Of a stretch of 64,000 nucleotides of DNA, positions 27,737 to 35,162 are shown one piece after another. This DNA comes from Vreelandella venusta. Its GTDB lineage: Bacteria > Pseudomonadota > Gammaproteobacteria > Pseudomonadales > Halomonadaceae. Every line of letters starts with the position of its first letter. The first letter of the stretch is position 1. The DNA is taken from assembly GCF_007989605.1 (NCBI RefSeq), contig NZ_BJUL01000005.1, positions 1 to 64,000 of the forward strand, written 5' to 3'. The notes below the pieces were generated by a model. The model searched no databases, was not told where the DNA came from, and was given only the letters and a program-made list of their open reading frames with translations. A program made the position numbers and the translations under genes.

Positions 27737-29734
27737 ATGCTGAGTAAATCAATCGTTAGTTCTTTAAAAGGCCGGCTGCTGCTGGGGCTTTTGTGTGCGC
27801 TACTGATACTGGCTGGGCTGGTGTTGGGAATGGCGTGGCAGGTGGGGAAAACCATGGTGCAAGAAGCCAATATGGCCCACATGCGTTATGAAGCCGACCT
27901 GATTGCGGATGAAGTTACCCAGCAAATCGACCACCGTATCCAAGCGTTAGAGCGGCTAAACGACATTCTTGGAATGACCAATGATCCTGAATGGCTTGGC
28001 TATGAGCTGCGCAAAAACGACGCACTACTGGCATGGTTCGATGCCATTGTTGTGAGCAATAGCAGCGGCAGAATTGTGTCTGATTGGCCGGCAGTGGCGG
28101 GGCGTGTGGGCCTGGAAACAGCCGACCTTGAATACTATAAAATGCTGCAAGGTACGCAAAGGCCTTACGTTAGTGAGCCATTTGTGGGGCGGGCTAGCGA
28201 GATGCCCATGGTGCTAGTCAGTGTTCCCCGGATAGATAACGACGGGCGGTTCGCGGGCATGATTGGTGGTGTTGTCAGCTTAAATAGCAGTGGGTTATTC
28301 AAACGCCTAGCAACTATTCGATTGGGTAGCGAAGGCTATGCTGCGGTTTCTACTGCAACTGGCCGAGTCTTGTATCATCCGAATCGAGCGCTAATTAATA
28401 ACGATAGCTTTGATGCAACGACTATTCCGCTGTTGGACTTAGCGCTCGACGGCTGGCAGGGCGATGGCGTTGGTAAGTTGCTTGATGGCCGAGTTGGCCT
28501 ACAGTCCTATGCACAAGTGTGGTCAGCAAGCTGGGTGGTGGGGCTTTATCTTCCTTTGCAGCAAGCTCAATTACCGTTATCTGGTTTTATCCATAAGCTA
28601 TGGTGGATTTGGTGCGCCGCTGCGGTATTAATGATGCCTCTTTTATGGTGGTTGCTGGCACGTATTTTAACGCCATTGAACCTGCTGGAAGCACAAATTG
28701 GTGACGTAGGGCTAGGCCGCCGTTCTGGCGTTGATCTTGCGACCAATATGCAAGAGCTACAAAAAGTAGCCAGTACCTTTAATCGTGTTGAGAACGAGCG
28801 TCAGCAGCTCGTTGGACACCTTCAAGAGCGTGAAGCATTTTTGGATTCGGTGCTTAATGCCTCGCCCCAAGGAATGTTTGTCGCTGACTTTGGCGGCGAC
28901 ATTACCTATATGAACCCCGCGCTACTCGATATCTTGGGTATTGAGCCTGATCTGCCTATGGAAGCCTGGCTTGAGCAAATCCATATAGATGATCGTTCCG
29001 GCGCGAAAGACATGTGGATACATAGCTTAAAAACCGGCAATGACTATGTGCGTCAGCTGCGCTTTATACGCAGTGATAATGAGATACTTTGGCTTGAGAT
29101 TCATGCCCGTGTGGTCATGCTTTCCCAAGGGGGGAACTCGCTTGGCTTGGTCGGGGTGGTAAAAGACATTACTGAGCGCCGGGAGCAGGAAGCGCTTCAA
29201 CGTTGGGAAGCCGAGCATGACCCATTAACTGGCCTGCTCAACCGCCGTGGGTTTGAGCGCCGTCTTGACGAAGCCTTTGCCGACTTTCAGAAAACCAGCA
29301 CGCCGTCAGCGCTGCTGCTATTCGACCTTGATCACTTCAAGCCCATTAACGATGAAGGTGGGCATGCATTAGGGGACGAAATGCTGCGCCGTATTGCCCA
29401 GGTAGTCGCGTGGGAAGTCCGTCGCAGTGACCACGTAGCCCGCCAAGGTGGCGATGAATTTGGGGTGCTGCTGCCGAGCTGTACTTTAGGCCAGGCAGAA
29501 CGTATTGCTGAATCGTTACGCCAAGCGGTGAGTGAAGTGTCGGTTTCCCACGAGGGTAAAGAGTACACCGTAACGTTGAGTATTGGGGTGACCTGCTTCG
29601 ATGAGAACGACACTAACTACAACGTGGCACTTTCCCGCGCGGATGCCGCCAGTTACGAAGCCAAAGCCCATGGGCGTGATGATGTGGTGGTCAAGCTGTC
29701 CAAGGCACCTGATCCAATGTCGGTGTTTGATTAG
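27737..29734 (+). CDS. Membrane diguanylate cyclase with sensor, PAS and GGDEF domains
   Basis: 665 aa from the ATG at 27737 (AGGA five bases upstream; the in-frame extension to 27689 is rejected). Membrane segment at about residues 10-32, a periplasmic Cache-like sensor (about 35-285), and a second membrane segment near residues 290-315. Then come a short HAMP-like linker, a PAS domain (about 365-490) and a GGDEF domain. The active motif is intact (RQGGDEFGVLL, about residue 570). An RxxD inhibitory site (RRSD) stands five residues before it, so product inhibition by c-di-GMP is likely. No EAL domain. Transcribed away from the PKS/Kps operon; a link between c-di-GMP and that operon is only suggested by proximity. 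Confidence 0.92.
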   Translation: MLSKSIVSSLKGRLLLGLLCALLILAGLVLGMAWQVGKTMVQEANMAHMRYEADLIADEVTQQIDHRIQALERLNDILGMTNDPEWLGYELRKNDALLAWFDAIVVSNSSGRIVSDWPAVAGRVGLETADLEYYKMLQGTQRPYVSEPFVGRASEMPMVLVSVPRIDNDGRFAGMIGGVVSLNSSGLFKRLATIRLGSEGYAAVSTATGRVLYHPNRALINNDSFDATTIPLLDLALDGWQGDGVGKLLDGRVGLQSYAQVWSASWVVGLYLPLQQAQLPLSGFIHKLWWIWCAAAVLMMPLLWWLLARILTPLNLLEAQIGDVGLGRRSGVDLATNMQELQKVASTFNRVENERQQLVGHLQEREAFLDSVLNASPQGMFVADFGGDITYMNPALLDILGIEPDLPMEAWLEQIHIDDRSGAKDMWIHSLKTGNDYVRQLRFIRSDNEILWLEIHARVVMLSQGGNSLGLVGVVKDITERREQEALQRWEAEHDPLTGLLNRRGFERRLDEAFADFQKTSTPSALLLFDLDHFKPINDEGGHALGDEMLRRIAQVVAWEVRRSDHVARQGGDEFGVLLPSCTLGQAERIAESLRQAVSEVSVSHEGKEYTVTLSIGVTCFDENDTNYNVALSRADAASYEAKAHGRDDVVVKLSKAPDPMSVFD

Positions 29735-29872
29735 CGGTGACATTGGCACTGCATTTGGTCTTTGCGTCTTCGGGGTAGCCTTCTGTTAAGGCCGTTATTT
29801 ATTTCCATCAGTCGACAAACCTCGAATGACGGTAGAATATAAGCGCCTGCTTATTCGAATGAGAGTGCTTTC

Positions 29873-30820
29873 GTGAACCTACTTGAGCTGTTTTCCCGCA
29901 CGCTGGATACCACGTTGCCTGTTTTTGCCATGGTGTTCGTCGGCATCGGCTTAAAGCGCCTAAAATGGATCGACAGGGAATTTGTCTCTACAGCGTCCGC
30001 TCTCGTTTTCAAAGCAACGCTCCCCACGCTGATTTTTTTGAGTTTAATAAAAGCCGATCTAAGCGTTGCATTAGATGTACCTTTGCTGCTGTTTTTTGCC
30101 GCCGCGACACTTGGCCAGTTCCTGATCAGTTGGCTATGGGCCAGCTATCGGGTGCCTAAAGCCGACCGCGGTATTTATGTACAGGGCGCGTTTCGGGGTA
30201 ACTGCGGCATCGTCGGGTTAGCACTGGCGGCGGGAATGTACGGTAACTACGGGCTTTCGGCCGGTAGCCTGCTGCTTGGCGTAGTGATTGTGATGTATAA
30301 CGCGCTTTCGGTAGTGGCCCTGGCGGCCTACCAGCCCGGGCAATCGACAAATTGGCGTAGCCTGTTAAAGCATATCGTCACTAATCCACTGATTATCTCT
30401 GTAGTCGCCGCGCTGCCATTTACAGCGTTTTCGATTCCACTGCCCAGCTGGCTGATTACCTCCGGCGACTACTTCGCCTCGTTAACGTTACCGCTAGCAT
30501 TGATCTGTGTCGGCGCCACGCTCTCGGTTGCCACCATGCGCAGCGGCAGCCAAATCGCATTAAGCGCCAGTAGCATGAAAATGATTGTGCTGCCGCTGCT
30601 CTCCACGCTAGCCGCATGGGCGGTAGGGTTCTCTGGAGAAAAGCTAGGCTTGTTATTTCTATTCTTCGCCAGCCCAACCGCCGCCGCCAGCTTTGTGATG
30701 GTAAAAGCAATGAACGGCAATGTAGCGCTGGCTGCCAATATCGTCGCGATGACTACCTTAATGGCCAGTGTCACCGTCACCACCGGTATCTTTGCGCTGC
30801 GCCTGTTAGGCTGGATTTAA
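29873..30820 (+). CDS. AEC-family permease (auxin efflux carrier-like)
   Basis: 315 aa, GTG start at 29873 after a GAGAG ribosome site. About ten hydrophobic segments in the 5+5 arrangement of the AEC/BART superfamily. Typical features are the opening VFVGIGLKRLKWID and the crossover segment ASPTAAASFVMVKAMNGN. Bacterial members export or import organic acids such as malate or malonate; the substrate cannot be read here. It marks the chromosomal flank immediately before the tRNA-Arg gene. Confidence 0.85.
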   Translation: MNLLELFSRTLDTTLPVFAMVFVGIGLKRLKWIDREFVSTASALVFKATLPTLIFLSLIKADLSVALDVPLLLFFAAATLGQFLISWLWASYRVPKADRGIYVQGAFRGNCGIVGLALAAGMYGNYGLSAGSLLLGVVIVMYNALSVVALAAYQPGQSTNWRSLLKHIVTNPLIISVVAALPFTAFSIPLPSWLITSGDYFASLTLPLALICVGATLSVATMRSGSQIALSASSMKMIVLPLLSTLAAWAVGFSGEKLGLLFLFFASPTAAASFVMVKAMNGNVALAANIVAMTTLMASVTVTTGIFALRLLGWI

Positions 30821-30828
30821 CTGCGCGG

Positions 30829-30857
30829 TTGGCTGACACTCTCCAACGCGCTATACT
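30829..30857 (+). promoter_or_regulatory. Sigma-70 promoter of the tRNA-Arg gene
   Basis: TTGGCT (30829-30834) and TATACT (30852-30857) with a 17-bp spacer, ending 13 bp before the mature tRNA 5' end. A GC-rich tract (GCGCCCC) follows the -10 box, as is usual for stable-RNA promoters. Confidence 0.75.
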
Positions 30858-30870
30858 ATGCGCCCCATAA

Positions 30871-30947
30871 GTCCCTGTAGCTCAGTAGGATAGAGCAGCC
30901 GCCTCCTAAGCGGCAGGTCGCAGGTTCGACTCCTGCCAGGGACGCCA
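30871..30947 (+). tRNA. tRNA-Arg (anticodon CCT)
   Basis: 77 nt including encoded CCA. Acceptor arms GTCCCTG and CAGGGAC pair perfectly. The anticodon loop is CTCCTAA with anticodon CCT between GCCGC and GCGGC stems, and the T arm is GCAGG-TTCGACT-CCTGC. Its 3' part is the attachment site of the integrated satellite that begins right after it. Confidence 0.97.
30929..30941 (+). repeat. attL core (within tRNA-Arg)
   Basis: ACTCCTGCCAGGG in the T arm and acceptor 3' strand of the tRNA. The same 13 bases recur at 44973-44985 at the far end of the satellite. Confidence 0.65.
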
Positions 30948-31112
30948 ACGGCCATTCTTGAGACGTCCTGAGAAGGCCTAAAAAAGAGTACAATACTCTG
31001 AAATACAAGGTTTTTGGCTCCTCATTGTTCCTCGCTGTTCCTTCCAAATCCCGCTGCTAAATGGTATACAGAATGGTATATGCCTCCATTCGAAGATGCT
31101 CGGTATACCTCC

Positions 31113-32321
31113 ATGGCACTAACTGTTCGACAGATAAACTCAACCAAACCTAGCACGAAAATTTTAGCGCTCAACGATGGCCAAGGATTAGAACTTAGGA
31201 TCTGGCCCGATGGCCGCCGAGGGTGGCGTTTGCGCTACACACGTCCTAATGGCAAGCGCAACATGATTAGCCTTGGAAAATACCCGGAAGTAAGCCTTGC
31301 TGAAGCCAGAGAGAAGCGGGCCGATATCAGGCGGCTAGTATCCCAAGGTGTCGATCCCGTTGAGCAAAAGCAAAACGATAGGCGGCAGCAACAGTACGCA
31401 GCACAAAACACGTTTGAGGTGCTGGCCATGGAGTGGCACGCGAGCATGGTGCCGCGTTGGAAAGAGACCTCTAAGCGAGCCAACGATAGTAAGCGTGTGC
31501 TGGAAATGTACGTTTTCCCGAAGGTGGGTAGTCGCGCCATTGAGAGCATTTTGCCCCTTGAATGGCTGGAAATCCTGCGCACGCTGGAAGACTTGGGGAA
31601 ATTTGAGCAAAGACGCCGCCTACACGCCTTCTGCAGGGATATCTATCGCTACGCCATCATAACGGGAAGGGCTAGTTTTAACCCTCTCACCGACCTCAAT
31701 ACAGCGCTTAAACCCTATAAACGAGGAAGCTTTCATCACATATCTCAGGAGGAGCTACCCGAGCTTGTGCGTGATATTGAGGAATACGATAAAAGCCCGA
31801 TGGTGCGTATCGGCTTAAAGCTATTGTTGCTGACGGCTGTGCGCCCAGGTGAGCTGCGCATGGCTGAGTGGAAAGAATTCGACCTACAAGCCGCTGTTTG
31901 GAAGATCCCCGCCGAACGTATGAAGATGGGAAGGGCGCATCAAGTACCTTTGCCCACTCAAGCTATTCACGAATTGCGCTATCTGCACAAGTTAACGGGC
32001 ACATTCAAATTACTGTTTCCTGGTCGCAACAACCCCCGTAAGCCGATATCCGATGCCGCCTTTAATATGGCATTAAAGCGTATGGGCTATGAAGGGAGAC
32101 ACGTACCCCACGGCACCCGCCATGTTGTGGCCACCGGCTTAAAAGAGCTGGGTTACCCCAGAGAATGGATAGAACTACAGCTATCGCACAAGCTGCCTGG
32201 CATTGAAGGCGTTTATACCCATGCCCAGCACATGGCACCGGATCAGCGGCCCGCCATGATGCAGTTTTGGGCGGATTATCTTTTTGGTACAGAAAGGCAA
32301 GAAGACGGTTTAGTAAAATGA
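31113..32321 (+). CDS. P4-type tyrosine-recombinase integrase
   Basis: 402 aa from the ATG at 31113, where the family start MALTVRQINSTKP begins. An in-frame extension to 31014 reaches toward the tRNA and is not preferred. The N-terminal DUF4102-like arm-binding domain contains LGKYPEVSLAEAREKR. The catalytic domain has Arg in TAVRPGELR, HxxR in HGTRHVVAT, and the nucleophile Tyr in LSHKLPGIEGVYTHAQ. Located 165 bp after the tRNA-Arg gene in the same direction, so it should catalyse integration into that tRNA. Its stop overlaps the next gene. Confidence 0.93.
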   Translation: MALTVRQINSTKPSTKILALNDGQGLELRIWPDGRRGWRLRYTRPNGKRNMISLGKYPEVSLAEAREKRADIRRLVSQGVDPVEQKQNDRRQQQYAAQNTFEVLAMEWHASMVPRWKETSKRANDSKRVLEMYVFPKVGSRAIESILPLEWLEILRTLEDLGKFEQRRRLHAFCRDIYRYAIITGRASFNPLTDLNTALKPYKRGSFHHISQEELPELVRDIEEYDKSPMVRIGLKLLLLTAVRPGELRMAEWKEFDLQAAVWKIPAERMKMGRAHQVPLPTQAIHELRYLHKLTGTFKLLFPGRNNPRKPISDAAFNMALKRMGYEGRHVPHGTRHVVATGLKELGYPREWIELQLSHKLPGIEGVYTHAQHMAPDQRPAMMQFWADYLFGTERQEDGLVK

Positions 32322-32752
32322 TGGGGTTAGGGGAGAAGTGTCTTAACTGCAAGACAATGATGCGCATCGAGGAGCGTATTAAACCATCCGATGATAAGCA
32401 GGTAGCTCTTTTAAGGTGCTTTGGATGTGGAGCATATTGGCGTGTTGATTTAACCCTTTCTTCCGTGCGCTCGTACAAATACAAAGAAAAGAAATATAAG
32501 AAAAGGCCCAGAAATGAGAAGCCAATTAGACCTAAATTTCCCTTTTTGCCCATCTACAGCGATGAATATATGGTCGCAGATGGACTGTATGGGTTAGGGG
32601 AGAAATGCCCTAAATGTGAGTCGGATATGCGGATAAGAACCAGTAGGCGCGTCTCGGAGAGTTTTAAAATCATTTACCTCAGATGTACCAATCGAAAATG
32701 CGGTACTGGGCAAAAAGTGGAATTAAGTGTTTCCCCATTCTACGAAGAATGA
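32318..32752 (+). CDS. Tandem Ogr/Delta-type zinc-finger protein (P4 Delta-like late-gene activator)
   Basis: 144 aa. ATG at 32318 overlaps the integrase stop (AATGATG; a second ATG follows at once). Two repeated zinc-binding modules: residues 5-50 (LGEKCLNCKTMMRI, then RCFGCG) and about 95-140 (LGEKCPKCESDMRIRTSR, then CTNRKCG). The second is a nearly canonical Ogr/Delta finger. P2 Ogr has one such module, while P4 Delta has two and turns on helper late genes and satellite genes. The first module is divergent (CFGCG instead of CxNxxCG), and a basic linker joins them. Position next to the integrase is unlike P4, where delta is near sid and psu. Confidence 0.75.
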   Translation: MMGLGEKCLNCKTMMRIEERIKPSDDKQVALLRCFGCGAYWRVDLTLSSVRSYKYKEKKYKKRPRNEKPIRPKFPFLPIYSDEYMVADGLYGLGEKCPKCESDMRIRTSRRVSESFKIIYLRCTNRKCGTGQKVELSVSPFYEE

Positions 32753-32860
32753 GCCAGCTTTGAACAACGCTGGCCTTTTGGGTGAATAGTATATGGGCTA
32801 TGGATTAATTCGTTGACGAAAGGCGATGAGTGAAAGGAGTTAAGGAGCTTAAGCATACCC

Positions 32861-33427
32861 ATGATTCAGAGAGTGAGCACGACGGCACAGCCTGTAAAAC
32901 GCTTCGTCATTACCGGCGGCCCTGGGTCAGGAAAGAGTACCCTTCTTGAAGCACTTGCGGCTGTCGGCATTAAGCATATGCCGGAAGCCGGGAGAGCCAT
33001 TATTCAGGATCAAGTGGCCATCGGGGGCGATGCATTGCCTTGGGGAGATAAAGAGGCCTTCGCCGATCTGATGTTGAGCTGGGAACTGCGCTCGTGGCAT
33101 GAAGCGGCCGAGATCGAGGGGCCTGCGCTGTTTGATAGGGGCGTTCCCGATGTGATCGGCTATAGGCGAGTCGTGGGCCTATCGGTGCCGGATCACGTAT
33201 GGCGCGCCGCCGAGCAGTTCCGTTATGCGCCAACTGTGTTTGTGGCACCGCCGTGGGAAGCTATTTTCGCTGGCGACGCCGAACGTAAGCAGAGCTTTGC
33301 TGAGGCGTGGGCTACTTGGGAGGCAATGGTCGCCACTTATGACGAGCTGGGTTATACCCTTGTCGAATTGCCCCGAGCCAGTACTGTCGAGCGCGTAGCT
33401 TTCGTGCGCGAAAAGCTAGATTGTTGA
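32861..33427 (+). CDS. AAA-family P-loop ATPase/kinase-like protein (AAA_28 type)
   Basis: 188 aa. Walker A GGPGSGKST at about residues 20-28; an acidic-arginine block LFDRGVPDVIGY (about residue 85) typical of NadR/Ttd14-like AAA_28 NTPases; no further domain. The ribosome site AGGAG lies rather far (13 bp) from the ATG. Followed by a strong terminator at 33450-33481, so it forms its own unit between the zinc-finger gene and alpA. Substrate unknown. It could be cargo carried by the satellite, or a nucleotide/metabolite kinase. Confidence 0.7.
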   Translation: MIQRVSTTAQPVKRFVITGGPGSGKSTLLEALAAVGIKHMPEAGRAIIQDQVAIGGDALPWGDKEAFADLMLSWELRSWHEAAEIEGPALFDRGVPDVIGYRRVVGLSVPDHVWRAAEQFRYAPTVFVAPPWEAIFAGDAERKQSFAEAWATWEAMVATYDELGYTLVELPRASTVERVAFVREKLDC

Positions 33428-33449
33428 ATTTTTAGATACACATCCAAGC

Positions 33450-33481
33450 CCGCTGTCACGCCCGTGGCAGCGGTTTTTTTT
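33450..33481 (+). terminator. Strong intrinsic terminator
   Basis: Arms CCGCTG-CACG and CGTG-CAGCGG (one T-G pair inside) followed by eight T. Ends the integrase-to-ATPase group. Confidence 0.85.
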
Positions 33482-33510
33482 GGGCCTGTGAAAACTCAAT
33501 GTTGTATTCC

Positions 33511-33534
33511 GTTGTGCGAGATTTTTCGCACAAC
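33511..33534. promoter_or_regulatory. Inverted repeat upstream of alpA, candidate operator
   Basis: Perfect 9-bp arms GTTGTGCGA and TCGCACAAC around GATTTT, 92 bp before the alpA start. Lacks a T-run after it, so a protein site is more likely than a terminator. Candidate site for AlpA or for a host repressor. Confidence 0.5.
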
Positions 33535-33625
33535 GCGCCCTTGTGGCGGGCCTTTCCAATAACCGTCAAGCTTCATAGGGCCACTAGGGCACTTGCCTGG
33601 AATGACACCGCGAGGACACGAATCA

Positions 33626-33931
33626 ATGCCTGAACTCACCACTCACACACCGCCTTTCAGAACGGTGAACAAGATCCAGCTAGGTAACCGCCTGCTGCGT
33701 CGCAAGGAGGTCGAGCAGAAAACCGGCAAAAGCCGTTCGGCCATTTATGACGGTATTCGCCAGGGCACTTTCCCGGCCCCGGTGCCGATTGGCGGCAAAA
33801 GCGTTGCTTGGCTAGAGGAGGAGGTGGATAGCTGGATTGCTAACTGCCTGGAAGAACGCAAGCGCCAAACCTTAGGAAGCCGCCCAGCGCCGTTACGCAT
33901 GACCACACACCAACCGGAGCGCCACGCATGA
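33626..33931 (+). CDS. AlpA-family DNA-binding regulator
   Basis: About 101 aa from the ATG at 33626 (GAGG upstream; in-frame starts at 33593 and 33602 also exist). MerR-like helix-turn-helix: RLLRRKEVEQKTGKSRSAIYDGI, then the wing segment TFPAPVPIGGKSVAWLEEEVDSWI. AlpA/Vis proteins of P4-type elements control integrase and excision genes and act as excisionases in some elements. ATGA overlap with the next gene. Confidence 0.88.
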   Translation: MPELTTHTPPFRTVNKIQLGNRLLRRKEVEQKTGKSRSAIYDGIRQGTFPAPVPIGGKSVAWLEEEVDSWIANCLEERKRQTLGSRPAPLRMTTHQPERHA

Positions 33932-34155
33932 GCCAGTTTGAATTCACCATTAACGGAACAACGCTAAAGCTCACCGCTGACGATGTGGTCAAGCTTGAAG
34001 CCGCCATGGTCGACGCCACCAAATCACCCAGCCGAAAGGCCTTCCGTAAAGGGTCGACCGGTGATATCAGCGCTAAATGGTTAGATGGCCAGCGTGATGG
34101 CCTGGAACGCTTCAGCCGCCACCAGCCCGCCACAGAAATATTGACCGACTGCTAA
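33928..34155 (+). CDS. Small hypothetical satellite protein
   Basis: 75 aa, translationally coupled to alpA by an ATGA overlap. N-terminal half reads like a small beta-rich segment (FEFTINGTTLKLTADDVVKLE); C-terminal half is basic and polar. No family recognised. A highly structured stretch with several hairpins begins directly after its stop. Confidence 0.6.
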   Translation: MSQFEFTINGTTLKLTADDVVKLEAAMVDATKSPSRKAFRKGSTGDISAKWLDGQRDGLERFSRHQPATEILTDC

Positions 34156-34234
34156 CCCCCTAACCCCTTTCCGCAAGCGGTAACGCTGCTGGGCTAAGCC
34201 CAGCGGGTAAGGGGAAGTTTTGTCCAGAGATCGT

Positions 34235-34265
34235 AAAAAAGCCCCAGCGTGTGGAGCGCTGGGGC
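34235..34265 (-). terminator. Hairpin with a T-run on the minus strand
   Basis: Perfect 9-bp arms GCCCCAGCG and CGCTGGGGC around TGTGGAG (34241-34265). The plus strand has A6 just before it, so the minus strand reads hairpin then TTTTTT. No minus-strand gene is annotated in the satellite, so this implies an antisense transcript or a leader hairpin. A second hairpin (GCTGGGC-TAA-GCCCAGC, 34188-34204) lies just upstream. Confidence 0.55.
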
Positions 34266-34379
34266 AAAGGGAACAAATAAACAAAGAGGGATGTATGAAT
34301 AACTTTAGCAGAGTTTTTGCCGTTTTCGACCTGAAAGACTTGCGAGGAACGCTCGGGAATGCTTATCATGAACTTGCCG

Positions 34380-34612
34380 TAGCAAAATCTACGGTCAGGT
34401 TTGGCGACCTGAGATTATCTAGGCGCAGTAGCGCCACTAGCATTGCAGGCGCTTTTTTTGTGCCCGTAAAGCTATGTTATGGCGGGCTGCGTGGGGAGAC
34501 CTTCGGGTCTGCCGGTTCCCTAGATAGCCGGTTCGCCAACCCTGCGCAGTCCGCCCCCATTCTGTTTGGCGACAGTCGGGGCGGTTCCGAAGAGATATCT
34601 AGGAGCTTACCC
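34380..34612 (+). ncRNA. P4 CI-like immunity RNA/leader region
   Basis: A structured leader before the replication genes. Two copies of TATCTAGG (34416-34423 and 34596-34603) flank one complementary copy CCTAGATA (34519-34526). In phage P4 the small CI RNA carries seqB, which pairs with seqA and seqC upstream and downstream and causes premature termination; this arrangement is the same. Between them are an intrinsic terminator (AGCGCC 34430-34435, GGCGCT 34448-34453, T-run to 34459) and a UUCG-capped hairpin (AGACC-TTCG-GGTCT, 34497-34510). The downstream copy overlaps the AGGAG of the next gene. A reading frame from 34295 runs through the whole region and resembles predicted Ash-family proteins of P4-like elements; it may be a by-product of conserved RNA sequence. 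Confidence 0.6.
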
Positions 34613-34852
34613 ATGGCCAATCACAGCCAAGGTGCGTCTACGCACACCCACGTTTCCCCCTCGCATGTTGCTATCGCGCTAATCGGTGCAAAACTGATTG
34701 CCTACCGTGTTAACCGTAAGCCTGCACAGCTTCACCAGTTGTTGGGTATGGCACGTATGGCCACCGCGCTAAACCTCCTCTCTTACCAAGAACATGACCA
34801 ACTTCTCGTCGAGCTTGAGCGCTTGTGTGCCGAGGAGGTGGCTCATGACTAA
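34613..34852 (+). CDS. Small satellite protein following the CI-like leader
   Basis: 79 aa from the ATG at 34613, chosen because AGGAG sits seven bases upstream. The same frame is open back to 34295 (185 aa, Ash-like), so a longer product is possible. Content: His-rich start, then a helical segment (VAIALIGAKLIAYRV, LHQLLGMARMATALNLL) and an acidic end. No family recognised with certainty. Stop overlaps the next start by 8 bp. Its ribosome site lies within the sequence that could pair with the CI-like RNA. Confidence 0.55.
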   Translation: MANHSQGASTHTHVSPSHVAIALIGAKLIAYRVNRKPAQLHQLLGMARMATALNLLSYQEHDQLLVELERLCAEEVAHD

Positions 34853-35162
34853 TTCCACCACCTCCCTACGTCTTGACGATGCGGTTTGCCTCACCGAAGC
34901 CGAATGCTTGTTAGTCGATCCCCGCGCCGATGGCGACACGCTGTTTGAACACGCAGAAATGCGCCTGGAGGCCGTCAGCAATTTGATGCTGTCGCTTTGC
35001 CAACTGGATACGCCAGGGGCCAGCGCCGATGCGCGTGATTTAGCCAACGTGGCTATCGCAGCGCGTATTTTATTGGCCGATGCGTCTGATCTTTTCCTAG
35101 TGGCGCGCAAAACCGTCAGCCGCCAAATACCGCCTGCCAAGAGGGGGGCGAGTCATGGCTAA
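34845..35162 (+). CDS. Small hypothetical satellite protein
   Basis: 105 aa from the ATG at 34845, with GAGGAGG upstream; overlaps both neighbours by 8 bp. Mostly helical, acidic N-terminal half (DDAVCLTEAECLLVDPRADG) and a helix-rich core (ARDLANVAIAARILLADASDLFLVA in two parts). Family not recognised. Translational coupling to the primase suggests a role in satellite replication. Confidence 0.6.
   Translation: MTNSTTSLRLDDAVCLTEAECLLVDPRADGDTLFEHAEMRLEAVSNLMLSLCQLDTPGASADARDLANVAIAARILLADASDLFLVARKTVSRQIPPAKRGASHG

Noticed and set aside
34295..34612. N-terminal extension of the 34613 gene (Ash-like 185-aa product) as the main annotation
   Set aside because: Overlaps the complementary repeats, terminator and UUCG hairpin of the CI-like RNA; the ATG at 34613 has a better ribosome site. 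Kept only as a possibility in the feature notes.
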